A DNA stretch of 64,000 nt from a virus, in IMG/VR virus record IMGVR_UViG_3300043539_000897, positions 62,001-126,000 of that record. One strand, written 5' to 3'. Shown piece after piece: positions 25,367 through 31,279 of this stretch. Position 1 is the first letter of the stretch; every line of letters starts with the position of its first letter. The position numbers and the translations under genes are program-made. The notes beneath the pieces are model-generated. The model was not told the origin of the DNA, ran no database searches, and saw only the letters and a list, made by a program, of their open reading frames with translations.

Positions 25367-25903
25367 ATGGAACAGGAACAGGTAGATACGGTTAAGCTAG
25401 CTCAAGAACTTAAAGCAGGTTCAGAGAGTGCTAAAGCACTTCTCTATACTAGGTATAAGGCATACTTTTCAAAACTAGCATACAAGTATGTCAATAATGT
25501 AGATGATACAGATGATGTAGTCTGTGATAGCTTTGTAAGAATCTTTAGGTATATTGGACAACTAAAGGATGATAATTACTTAGTAGCATGGTGTGGTAGA
25601 GTGGTAATAACCACAGCACTTAATCATATAAAGAAGAGAAAGTATGAGCAATATCAGAAAGATGTAACCGTAGTAAATCCAGGAAGATGTAATGATACTC
25701 ATTCACCTATGGACTTACAGGTGGTTATGAAATGTATAGATAATTTAGCACCGGGATATAAAAGAGTGATTGAAATGTTCTGTATTGAAGGACTATCTGG
25801 ACCAGAGATAGCAAAGGAATTAAATGTAGGGCATGTAACTGTCCGATCACAATTGTATAAAGCAAGAAAGGTATTAAAGAAAGCTATGAGACATGAATAT
25901 TGA
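25367..25903 (+). CDS. ECF-type RNA polymerase sigma factor
   Basis: A 178-residue sigma-70 family protein with only regions 2 and 4. Region 2 is near residues 22-80: LLYTRYKAYFSKLAYKYV, then DDTDDVVCDSFVRIFR (core-binding) and the VAWCGRVVITTALNHIKKR promoter-opening helix. Region 4 is at the end: MFCIEGLSGPEIAKELN followed by VGHVTVRSQLYKARKVLKKA, a helix-turn-helix for the -35. No anti-sigma gene is visible. It may switch the phage or host polymerase to a gene set with a different promoter. The AACCGTA array starts 50 bases downstream. Confidence 0.9.
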   Translation: MEQEQVDTVKLAQELKAGSESAKALLYTRYKAYFSKLAYKYVNNVDDTDDVVCDSFVRIFRYIGQLKDDNYLVAWCGRVVITTALNHIKKRKYEQYQKDVTVVNPGRCNDTHSPMDLQVVMKCIDNLAPGYKRVIEMFCIEGLSGPEIAKELNVGHVTVRSQLYKARKVLKKAMRHEY

Positions 25904-25952
25904 ACCTAGTAAGAAGGAGTAGAGTAATTCAGGGTATAGCCAATATAAAGAA

Positions 25953-26126
25953 AACCGTATAGAAAATCGTAGAAGAGTCAACCGTAGGATAGTATGGTAG
26001 AGGTAACCGTAAGATAGGTAACCGTAGGAACTAGACAACCGTAGTGAGTAAACCGTATAGGGAACTGTAAAGAAAACCGTAAGGAGTCAACCGTAGTGTT
26101 AGACGACCGTAGCTTATTAAACCGTA
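25953..26126 (+). repeat. array of about 12 AACCGTA repeats
   Basis: Heptamers at 25953, 25965 (AATCGTA), 25980, 26005, 26020, 26037, 26051, 26063 (AACTGTA), 26075, 26089, 26105 (GACCGTA) and 26120; nine are exact. Start-to-start spacing is 12-25 bases, mostly 12-17. All in the same orientation. One further AACCGTA lies within the sigma gene at 25666. The spacing is close to, but not locked on, 1.5 helical turns. Confidence 0.85.
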
Positions 26127-26339
26127 GAGTATACTATAGATAAGTATAGACGTATGGTAAGACTATAAGACAATGAGAAAACATAATATAAAGGGTAAGG
26201 GTGATATGGGAAGTGTGTAATGAAAAGTAATGTGTGTTAACTAGTAGTGGGTATAACATGGTACTATATAAAAGAATGGTAATGGTGTGTAGAAAATAGA
26301 CAAGGGAAGAGTGGAGAGTATTTAGGAGAGTTTACCGGC

Positions 26340-26570
26340 ATGTGTACCGCTCCGGTCGATTTCGCAAGACTCGCCGGTCGATCGACTCGAGGTACCGCCC
26401 CGGGCATGGGGGGAGACCTGCAGGAACAGTGGGGGGTAAGGGGAGACCCGCCGCAGGCGGGACATGGGGGGGGGGAGGTCTGGGAAAAGAAACCGCTGGG
26501 GAAGACTTGGGGATGTGGTTCTAGGGGGAGTGGTAAGGTACCACTGAAAGTACCACTTATTCCAGGGCCC
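26340..26570. other. GC-rich, G-run and palindrome island
   Basis: In a genome of about one third G+C this segment is dominated by G runs: GGGGGG at 26408 and 26431, GGGG at 26440, ten G at 26466, GGG at 26482. A strong hairpin (CCCGCC GCA GGCGGG) lies at 26447-26461. Palindromes: CGATCG 26379, CTCGAG 26386, GGTACC 26391 and 26537, CCCGGG 26399, CCTGCAGG 26417, GGGCCC 26565. Open frames on both strands here look like shadows of composition. Confidence 0.75.
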
Positions 26571-26573
26571 AAA

Positions 26574-26643
26574 CTACGTCTGATTTCTTCAACCCCTTTG
26601 GAGCCGCCCTTCGTACTATCTTCCGACATCCTAAAGATACGAA
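26574..26643 (-). ncRNA. leader or small RNA, copy A (leftward)
   Basis: Downstream of a leftward promoter, the first 60-70 bases match a second copy at 28091-28161: ATGTCGGAA, AGTACGAAGGGCGG and TGAAGAAATCAGACGTAG are shared on the minus strand. Between the last two blocks each copy has a different small hairpin (here CTCC AAA GGGG). A frame opens at the shared ATG and runs 121 codons in copy A but ends after 13 in copy B, so the conserved part is more likely RNA than protein. Confidence 0.45.
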
Positions 26644-26661
26644 CATTAGTTCAGGGGACAA
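26630..26661 (-). promoter_or_regulatory. leftward promoter, copy A
   Basis: On the minus strand: TTG (26661-26659), 19 bases, then TATCTTTAGG (26639-26630). The TTCGTATCTTTAGG core is identical to the rightward promoters, but it faces the G-rich island and the AACCGTA array. Confidence 0.65.
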
Positions 26662-26841
26662 ACACTTTTTTTTATTTTTACCATATTTATTAATGTAGTC
26701 TACAGAGACATTGACGTTACATAAGGAAACGAGCTTAGGGCACATAATAAAATAACAATCAAAAGCTTCTAGAACCTACAGAAACACTATAGTGGCCACA
26801 AAAAATGCTTTGGATGGTCGTTATTTTTTTTTGTCTAAAGG

Positions 26842-26874
26842 TTGCTTCTTCGGAGGCTTATTCGTATATTTAGG
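26842..26874 (+). promoter_or_regulatory. promoter with hairpin in the spacer
   Basis: TTG at 26842-26844, 20 bases, TATATTTAGG; ATG at 26897. The spacer contains the hairpin GCTTC TTCG GAGGC (26844-26857), so it may also stop readthrough from the left. Confidence 0.75.
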
Positions 26875-26896
26875 TATCAATAAGATAAAAACAGTT

Positions 26897-27685
26897 ATGA
26901 AAAACACATTTTTAACCACAGAGCAGATCGCCATTATGGCCCCTGCAGTTCTCGAGACTGGTGTCTCTTCAAAAGTATCTTCAAAGTATGTTCACGTACC
27001 CACTATCGATTTAATCGGTGATATGGCTACGATGGGATGGAATGTTGTTGATGCAAAGCAAAGAAAGACTCGCAAAGATGAAGCGGGTGGAAGCTTTAGT
27101 AAGCACATGGTTGTATTCAGAAACGACGATGTAGTTATTAAGAGTGAGGATGGAGAGGTTGTTTACCCTCAGATCCTATTGAGTAACTCTCACGATGGTC
27201 TTTCTTCATTCCAGTTCAGAGCCGGTTTGTTCAGATTGATTTGTTCTAATGGGTTGGTTATTGCAACCAAAGATTTCGGTTCTATGACCATCCGTCATAA
27301 GGGCTATTCTTTTGAGGAGTTAAAGAAGACGGTTATGGGGTTGGTTGAAACCTTACCGGTGACTGTTGAGACCTTGAATAAATTTAGAGAGGTTACTTTG
27401 ACTGAGGATCAGAAGGTTGAGATGGCTTTAGCTGCTTTGGGTATTAGATTTGGAGAAGGTGGAGCTGAGGTTACGGCTGAGGAAATTCTTAAGCCTGTTC
27501 GTTCTGAGGATGAAGGGAATGATCTTTGGACAGTCTTTAATGTGATTCAAGAGAAGATGGTTCGTGGTGGTTTTAAATACAAAGCCTCTACCGGCCGAAA
27601 TAAGACGGCTAGGTCTATCAAGAACTTCAATAGAGATATTGAATTGAATGAGAAGCTTTACGAGCTTGCAGAATCGTTCATTTAA
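26897..27685 (+). CDS. DUF932-family protein
   Basis: Start set at 26897, where AAAACAGTTATG follows the promoter leader; a longer frame to 26792 runs through the promoter. The 262-residue protein shows the DUF932 pattern: a mid-protein SNSHDGLSSFQFRAGLF followed by RLICSNGLV, and the preceding VYPQILL strand. DUF932 proteins are common in phages and plasmids of many bacteria; their function is unknown. First gene of the small-gene region and the only one with a recognisable large family there. Confidence 0.8.
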   Translation: MKNTFLTTEQIAIMAPAVLETGVSSKVSSKYVHVPTIDLIGDMATMGWNVVDAKQRKTRKDEAGGSFSKHMVVFRNDDVVIKSEDGEVVYPQILLSNSHDGLSSFQFRAGLFRLICSNGLVIATKDFGSMTIRHKGYSFEELKKTVMGLVETLPVTVETLNKFREVTLTEDQKVEMALAALGIRFGEGGAEVTAEEILKPVRSEDEGNDLWTVFNVIQEKMVRGGFKYKASTGRNKTARSIKNFNRDIELNEKLYELAESFI

Positions 27686-27689
27686 AGAG

Positions 27690-27715
27690 TGGGCCTTCGG
27701 GCCCATTTTTTTTTT
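27690..27715 (+). terminator. terminator after the DUF932 gene
   Basis: TGGGCC, TTCG loop, GGCCCA (27690-27705), then ten or more T. Textbook intrinsic terminator with a UUCG tetraloop. Confidence 0.92.
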
Positions 27716-27723
27716 TATTTTAG

Positions 27724-27756
27724 TTGGTCCCTTGGAGGCTTATTCGTATATTTAGG
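27724..27756 (+). promoter_or_regulatory. promoter
   Basis: TTG at 27724, 20 bases (containing CTTGGAGGCTTATTCG, close to the 26842 spacer), TATATTTAGG; ATG at 27786 behind an A-rich leader ending AAAGGTTATG. Confidence 0.8.
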
Positions 27757-27785
27757 TATAGGAAAAAAGAAATAAAAAAAAGGTT

Positions 27786-28013
27786 ATGATAATCACAGAA
27801 AAAAACAACATCGAACTCTTCAGATTGAAGACAATCATCACAGGTCTTGAATTTGAAATCAAAACAGGCATGAAGATGTCTAGATTCTCAGCTAGGGATG
27901 CAGCTAAGCAGACATTGGGATTAAGTTCTAAATCCAGAGTCCAAAGCATCGAGCTCTACTTTGCAATGATTGAGCTTCACAATGAGAAGGTAAAAGAACT
28001 CACAGAGCAATAG
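27786..28013 (+). CDS. hypothetical early protein
   Basis: A 75-residue, mostly helical protein (MIITEKNNIELFRLKTIITG, FSARDAAKQTLGLSSKSRV). Own promoter and terminator, so a single-gene unit. No known domain. Confidence 0.65.
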   Translation: MIITEKNNIELFRLKTIITGLEFEIKTGMKMSRFSARDAAKQTLGLSSKSRVQSIELYFAMIELHNEKVKELTEQ

Positions 28014-28038
28014 TTTGGTTTAAGTTATATGAGAAGCT

Positions 28039-28064
28039 GGCCCCGAAAGGGGTCGGTTTTTTTT
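28039..28064 (+). terminator. terminator
   Basis: GGCCCC, GAAA loop, GGGGTC (28039-28054, one G-T pair), then GG and eight T. GNRA-type tetraloop. Confidence 0.85.
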
Positions 28065-28090
28065 CATACCATTTTTTTTTAAAGAACAGC

Positions 28091-28161
28091 CTACGTCTGA
28101 TTTCTTCAGGTTTTTACCCCGCCCTTCGTACTCCATCTTTCCGACATCCTAAAGATACGAA
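28091..28161 (-). ncRNA. leader or small RNA, copy B (leftward)
   Basis: Second copy of the sequence at 26574-26643, 71 bases, with three blocks identical to copy A (18, 13 and 23 bases). The variable middle forms a different small hairpin (GGT AAAA ACC on the minus strand), which preserves structure without sequence. The ATG at the presumed start opens only 13 codons here. The region to the left ends at the rightward terminator at 28039-28064. Confidence 0.45.
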
Positions 28162-28180
28162 AAACAATTTTAATTTCCAA
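28148..28180 (-). promoter_or_regulatory. leftward promoter, copy B
   Basis: On the minus strand TTG (28180-28178), exactly 20 bases, TATCTTTAGG (28157-28148). It is 20 bases from the rightward promoter at 28201, forming a divergent pair. Confidence 0.75.
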
Positions 28181-28200
28181 CAAAAGAATAAATAAATTAG

Positions 28201-28233
28201 TTGTTTGTTTAGAGGCTTATTCGTATCTTTAGG
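28201..28233 (+). promoter_or_regulatory. promoter for a leaderless gene
   Basis: TTG at 28201, 20 bases, TATCTTTAGG, then T and ATG at 28235. The start codon falls on the expected transcription start. Confidence 0.82.
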
Positions 28234-28234
28234 T

Positions 28235-28414
28235 ATGGGAAATAAAGAACTACAAGCTATTGCAGACGACACAAGCAGGACTCCAAAGGAGAGAGACTTG
28301 GCTAGAATCTTAGCATTATCAACAATGATGTTGACTAGCGGTAACTACGAAGGAGCTTCTAACATTCTTAACATTTATGTTGAGGAAAAAAATAAAATAA
28401 AAGTTGGTTATTAA
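28235..28414 (+). CDS. 59-residue hypothetical protein (leaderless)
   Basis: Start at the ATG right after the -7 box; an in-frame ATG at 28205 lies inside the promoter. Predicted helical (KERDLARILALSTMMLTSGN). The end overlaps the next promoter's -33. Function unknown. Confidence 0.6.
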   Translation: MGNKELQAIADDTSRTPKERDLARILALSTMMLTSGNYEGASNILNIYVEEKNKIKVGY

Positions 28415-28436
28415 AGAGAAGATTCGTATCTTTAGG
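28404..28436 (+). promoter_or_regulatory. promoter
   Basis: TTG at 28404 lies within the last codons of the preceding gene; 20 bases; TATCTTTAGG; ATG at 28462 behind AAAAAAAGGTTATG. Confidence 0.78.
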
Positions 28437-28461
28437 TATAGAAAAGAAATAAAAAAAGGTT

Positions 28462-28812
28462 ATGATAAACAATATTAAAAACGCAATCGACAGGGTTTCC
28501 AACAGCTACCCTTCCATCTTTACTAAAGATGATGTAATTAAGTTGTTAGCAGATTTATCTGCAGAAATGCAGGATGAAGCTCCAAAGCAAGTAATTGATA
28601 AGGATGTTCTCCTAACTACTTTCCGACAAATGCTTTCAGAGAAAGATTGGGATGATGTTGCTGATAAGGATCAATTTGAGTTAAGTATTGGTTATGATAA
28701 TAAAATTGAGATTGATAGAATTGCGATTGATGAGGATTTCTTAATTGATTCAGCTGTTGATTCATTGGAAGCTCTTTGGGATGTTTTAGAGGAGGCAGGA
28801 AACGAAGATTAA
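28462..28812 (+). CDS. hypothetical acidic protein
   Basis: A 116-residue, strongly acidic protein (SEKDWDDVADKDQFELSIG, DSAVDSLEALWDVLEEAGN). Own promoter, terminator downstream. The acidity could suit a DNA mimic or inhibitor, but there is no proof. Confidence 0.62.
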   Translation: MINNIKNAIDRVSNSYPSIFTKDDVIKLLADLSAEMQDEAPKQVIDKDVLLTTFRQMLSEKDWDDVADKDQFELSIGYDNKIEIDRIAIDEDFLIDSAVDSLEALWDVLEEAGNED

Positions 28813-28822
28813 AAAAAATTGG

Positions 28823-28850
28823 GGGAGGGTTGGTTCCCTCCCTTTTTTTT
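28823..28850 (+). terminator. terminator fused with the next promoter
   Basis: GGGAGGG (28823-28829), loop TTGGTT, CCCTCCC (28836-28842), eight T. The TTG of the next promoter's -33 lies in the loop and the T run fills its spacer. Confidence 0.9.
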
Positions 28851-28862
28851 CGTATATTTAGG
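28830..28862 (+). promoter_or_regulatory. promoter overlapping a terminator, leaderless
   Basis: TTG at 28830-28832, 20 bases, TATATTTAGG, T, ATG at 28864. The core is the same as at 29230. Confidence 0.88.
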
Positions 28863-28863
28863 T

Positions 28864-29211
28864 ATGGGAGAAAATAAAAAAACACTTGTGGAGTACAACG
28901 AACATGTACTAAGCATTCACAAATTAGTTAAAGAGACTTACGGTGTTGAATGCCACGCTATGGCTAACGCTATTACTACTAAACTAATTTCACCATCTTT
29001 ATTGATGAGACACATGCTGACAGGGGAAGTAGTTCCAGATCCAGAGTATATTATGTTCTCTGTAGCTAAGGACCTTAATCAATGTCAGATCAAGGAAGAC
29101 ACCTTTGGGGATTATGTTTCGGGTCTTGCTGACCCTGATAAGATACACGGTATTTTAGATGAAGCGATGGAGTTAACAGACAATGCCGGGTTCGGCGATG
29201 TTGAAGCTTAA
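28864..29211 (+). CDS. hypothetical protein (leaderless)
   Basis: Start at 28864 directly after the -7 box; the longer frame from 28819 is the terminator read as protein. A 115-residue, acidic, helical protein (YNEHVLSIHKLVKETYG, GILDEAMELTDNAGFG). Bounded by two almost identical terminator-promoter cassettes. Confidence 0.65.
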   Translation: MGENKKTLVEYNEHVLSIHKLVKETYGVECHAMANAITTKLISPSLLMRHMLTGEVVPDPEYIMFSVAKDLNQCQIKEDTFGDYVSGLADPDKIHGILDEAMELTDNAGFGDVEA

Positions 29212-29222
29212 AAAAAGATTAG

Positions 29223-29250
29223 GGGAGGGTTGGTTCCCTCCCTTTTTTTT
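29223..29250 (+). terminator. terminator fused with the next promoter
   Basis: Same as 28823-28850: GGGAGGG, TTGGTT loop, CCCTCCC, eight T. The cassette is repeated exactly 400 bases downstream of the first. Confidence 0.9.
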
Positions 29251-29262
29251 CGTATATTTAGG
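29230..29262 (+). promoter_or_regulatory. promoter overlapping a terminator, leaderless
   Basis: TTG in the terminator loop, 20 bases, TATATTTAGG, T, ATG at 29264. Confidence 0.88.
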
Positions 29263-29263
29263 T

Positions 29264-29572
29264 ATGGTTAAAAAGACAAATAAATCCACCGATGAGACTT
29301 CCTTCCACGGCATTACGATTAAAACGACCTTGGGTAGGTTGAGAGCAGCATTCGGAGATCCGCAATGGGAGAGTAATGACGGGGAGGATAAAACCAACAT
29401 CGATTACAATTTGGAAACTCCCGACGGAGATGTATTCACGGTTTACGATTGGAAAAATTATCGCCCCATTGGTGAGGATGAGGTTTTGGATTTTCACATC
29501 GGAGCAGATTCGAGCCGAATTGCTTTCCAGGCAAAAAATGAAATGCATAAAATGGGACTTTTTGTTGGTTAA
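29264..29572 (+). CDS. hypothetical protein (leaderless), beta-rich
   Basis: A 102-residue protein. The N-terminus (FHGITIKTTLGRLRAAFGDP) and DGEDKTNIDYNLETPDGDVF and YDWKNYRP look like a small alpha/beta fold with conserved aromatic residues. No recognised family. The start is fixed by the promoter. Confidence 0.65.
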   Translation: MVKKTNKSTDETSFHGITIKTTLGRLRAAFGDPQWESNDGEDKTNIDYNLETPDGDVFTVYDWKNYRPIGEDEVLDFHIGADSSRIAFQAKNEMHKMGLFVG

Positions 29573-29597
29573 TTGAAATATAATTCTTATCTTTAGG
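29565..29597 (+). promoter_or_regulatory. promoter, leaderless
   Basis: TTG at 29565 overlaps the end of the preceding gene; 20 bases; TATCTTTAGG; T; ATG at 29599. Confidence 0.82.
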
Positions 29598-29598
29598 T

Positions 29599-29874
29599 AT
29601 GGAAGTTAATAAGGTTATAGAATTGCTAGGAGATAAGATCTTCACAGTTTCCTTCACAAAGAAGGATGGTTCAATCAGATTGATGAATGCTCGTAGGGGT
29701 GTTACTAAAGGAGTCAAAGGAGTTGGAATGTCTTACAATCCCTCTGAGAAAGGATTGGTCGTTGTCTTTGATATGCAGAAAGAAGCATTCAGGATGATTA
29801 ATGCTAATACTATTCACGAGATTAAAGCAGACAAAAATATTTACGTTTTTAAGGATGGAGAGTTGGTTCTTTGA
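29599..29874 (+). CDS. SH3-like beta-barrel protein
   Basis: A 91-residue protein. KIFTVSFTKKDGSIRLMNAR, then RGVTKGVKGVGMSYNPSEKG and LVVVFDMQKEAFRMINANTI match the small beta-barrel annotated in many Bacteroidetes phages as SH3-like. The same domain occurs as the core of the protein at 63328-63903 (residues 49-125), so the phage has two versions. Function unknown; SH3-like barrels often bind peptides or nucleic acids. Confidence 0.7.
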   Translation: MEVNKVIELLGDKIFTVSFTKKDGSIRLMNARRGVTKGVKGVGMSYNPSEKGLVVVFDMQKEAFRMINANTIHEIKADKNIYVFKDGELVL

Positions 29875-29895
29875 ACCAGCTTTCGTATCTTTAGG
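29863..29895 (+). promoter_or_regulatory. promoter inside a gene end
   Basis: TTG at 29863 is in the coding end of the SH3-like gene; 20 bases; TATCTTTAGG; ATG at 29911. A hairpin TGGTTC TTT GAACCA covers the stop codon and the -33. Confidence 0.78.
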
Positions 29896-29910
29896 TATAG
29901 AAAAAAGGTT

Positions 29911-30129
29911 ATGATAAAGCTAGTCGTTGGTTACAGGCCCATTACAGATGAAGGAAGGAAGCTTGAGATTGCTTCTTCAGATAAATTGAAACTTGAATTG
30001 ACAAGCTCCTATAAGAGGGAAACTCTTTATCAGGATTTCGATTGTAACATTTATACTTACGCTCAGCTTATGGGGACTATGGTCCGGTTCATGGATGGGT
30101 CTACTATGGAGCTAGAGATTGCGAAATGA
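29911..30129 (+). CDS. hypothetical protein
   Basis: A 72-residue protein with alternating strands (MIKLVVGYRPITDEG, LKLELTSSYKRE). ATG follows AAAAAAGGTT. Its stop overlaps the next start (ATGA), so two genes share this message. Confidence 0.6.
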   Translation: MIKLVVGYRPITDEGRKLEIASSDKLKLELTSSYKRETLYQDFDCNIYTYAQLMGTMVRFMDGSTMELEIAK

Positions 30130-30308
30130 ACTACAGCAGGATAAGTAGGTCTAGATGGAAGCATCTGAAGGAGGTGGCTGACATGTATGAGGTAGTCGGC
30201 TACCAGAATGGTAAGAACAATATCTACTGTGAGGTCAAAGTCTGGAATAGAGACAAGAATGACAATATCAGATACAATCACGTGGTTATTAATGAGAGTT
30301 GGTATTGA
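30126..30308 (+). CDS. 60-residue hypothetical protein
   Basis: ATGA overlap with the gene before. Basic N-terminus (MNYSRISRSRWKHLKEVADM), then a strand pair (NNIYCEVKVWNRDKND). Unknown. Confidence 0.55.
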   Translation: MNYSRISRSRWKHLKEVADMYEVVGYQNGKNNIYCEVKVWNRDKNDNIRYNHVVINESWY

Positions 30309-30317
30309 AAAATAAAG

Positions 30318-30350
30318 TTGTTTAATAAAAAAATAATTCTTATCTTTAGG
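30318..30350 (+). promoter_or_regulatory. promoter, leaderless
   Basis: TTG at 30318, 20 bases, TATCTTTAGG, T, ATG at 30352. Confidence 0.82.
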
Positions 30351-30351
30351 T

Positions 30352-30528
30352 ATGAAAATAAAGGACTTGATATTAGAATTACAGAAACAGAATCCAGAAT
30401 CAGAAATTGAGTTTGTTGGTCTGGTTGAGTATGGGTTTGGAGAGACAATAGAATTCGTTTCCGAGGAGTGTCACATCCAGGAAGAAGACGGGTTTGTTCA
30501 ATTAATCATTCAAGGAGAAGAAAATTAA
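30352..30528 (+). CDS. 58-residue acidic hypothetical protein (leaderless)
   Basis: Below a 60-residue cutoff but well supported: the ATG sits 1 base after TATCTTTAGG. The protein starts MKIKDLILELQKQNPESEIE and ends with a VQLIIQGEEN strand; acidic. The next gene begins 5 bases downstream with AAAGGTTATG. Confidence 0.65.
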   Translation: MKIKDLILELQKQNPESEIEFVGLVEYGFGETIEFVSEECHIQEEDGFVQLIIQGEEN

Positions 30529-30533
30529 AGGTT

Positions 30534-30824
30534 ATGAAAATAGATACAAAATTTAAGTATGCTGCTATTACTCCAGAAGGAGAAATCTTGAACATGTTTA
30601 CCAACAAGGATATGTTCTCTAAGAAAGAAACAGCAGAGAACAATCTTAAGAAATGGATTGAAGAAGCTAAATTTCATGAAAAGAATGCAAAAGCATATGG
30701 TGAATCTTACCCAGAGTATCTAGAGTTTTGTTTAAAGAGTGTGGAACATTACAGAAATCAAGCAGAGATGTTTGAAGCTTGCCGAGTAGCTAAAATTAAA
30801 ATTACTTTGGAAGTAGTTGGTTAA
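30534..30824 (+). CDS. hypothetical helical protein
   Basis: Start at 30534 (AAAGGTTATG); a longer frame to 30468 is inside the previous gene. A 96-residue protein: beta start (FKYAAITPEGEILNMF) and a long helix (ETAENNLKKWIEEAKFHEKN). Function unknown. Confidence 0.62.
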   Translation: MKIDTKFKYAAITPEGEILNMFTNKDMFSKKETAENNLKKWIEEAKFHEKNAKAYGESYPEYLEFCLKSVEHYRNQAEMFEACRVAKIKITLEVVG

Positions 30825-30849
30825 TTGAATTATATTTCTTATATTTAGG
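30817..30849 (+). promoter_or_regulatory. promoter
   Basis: TTG at 30817 in the last codons of the preceding gene; 20 bases; TATATTTAGG; ATG at 30868 behind AAAATAAAGGTTATG. Confidence 0.8.
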
Positions 30850-30867
30850 TATATTAAAATAAAGGTT

Positions 30868-31119
30868 ATGAAGATATTAGAAAATCACGAAGAACAAATC
30901 ACTGTTCGAACTTACTACATCATGATGGATAATACACGTCATGTCTGGTATAAAGAATTTATGAACCCAGAAGGAACGAAAGTTCTTGATGTTGATATTG
31001 TTGATGAGGATAATTACTCAATCATTCTGGAGTTGGATGATGATGATGTTCAAAGAATTGAAAGCATGGTTGATGCATTCAACGAGCATGGAGAGTTTGC
31101 TTATCAAGATAAATTCTAA
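30868..31119 (+). CDS. hypothetical acidic protein
   Basis: An 83-residue protein: antiparallel strands (EEQITVRTYYIMMDNTRHVW) then a very acidic stretch (VDIVDEDNYSIILELDDDD). No recognised domain. Confidence 0.6.
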   Translation: MKILENHEEQITVRTYYIMMDNTRHVWYKEFMNPEGTKVLDVDIVDEDNYSIILELDDDDVQRIESMVDAFNEHGEFAYQDKF

Positions 31120-31124
31120 GAGCT

Positions 31125-31220
31125 ATGAAAGCATGTCAACATAAAACCACCTACGTTGCAGTAAGACACGTATCAGGGTTAATATTACGCAAATGCCGGG
31201 ATTGCGGTAAAGCGGTTTAA
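31125..31220 (+). CDS. 31-residue zinc-knuckle-like protein
   Basis: Starts 5 bases after the previous stop: MKACQHKTTYVAVRHVSG, ending CRDCGKAV. One CxH and one CxxC pair give four potential zinc ligands. Very small but in line with similar phage mini-proteins. Confidence 0.5.
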   Translation: MKACQHKTTYVAVRHVSGLILRKCRDCGKAV

Positions 31221-31228
31221 AAAAAAAG

Positions 31229-31261
31229 TTGTTTATTTAAAAAATAATTCATATATTTAGG
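31229..31261 (+). promoter_or_regulatory. promoter
   Basis: TTG at 31229, 20 bases, TATATTTAGG, ATG at 31280 behind AAATAAAGGTTATG. Confidence 0.82.
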
Positions 31262-31279
31262 TATAGATAAATAAAGGTT

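Larger units (their letters stand above)
25904..26841. other. control region without a convincing gene
   Basis: About 940 bases with no protein gene I can support on the + strand. It holds a 12-copy AACCGTA array (25953-26126), a purine-rich stretch (26140-26330), a G-rich palindrome-rich island (26340-26570) and a leftward promoter (26630-26661). This composition fits a replication origin, a transcription switch or a packaging or recombination site; none is demonstrated. Confidence 0.7.

Noticed and set aside
25953-26126. CRISPR array
   Set aside because: Repeat units are only 7 bases and the gaps 5-18 bases; CRISPR repeats are far longer and regular.
26379-26424. Multiple cloning site or vector contamination
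   Set aside because: Several cloning-type palindromes are present, but their order does not match a polylinker that I know and no vector genes flank them. Assembly artefact remains possible and is raised as a finding.
26264-26629. Minus-strand frame of 121 codons starting right after a leftward promoter
   Set aside because: The paralogous leader at 28091-28161 ends after 13 codons and shifts frame, and the composition of the frame follows the C-rich strand of the island. I list the region as RNA leader, not as a protein gene.
26340-26693. Plus-strand frame of 117 codons through the G-rich island
   Set aside because: No promoter or leader of the local type, Gly/Arg-rich composition dictated by the G runs, and overlap with a frame on the other strand.
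28819-28863. N-terminal extension of the 28864 protein (and of 29264)
   Set aside because: The extension is the terminator hairpin and promoter read as codons; both copies give the same peptide because the DNA cassette is repeated.
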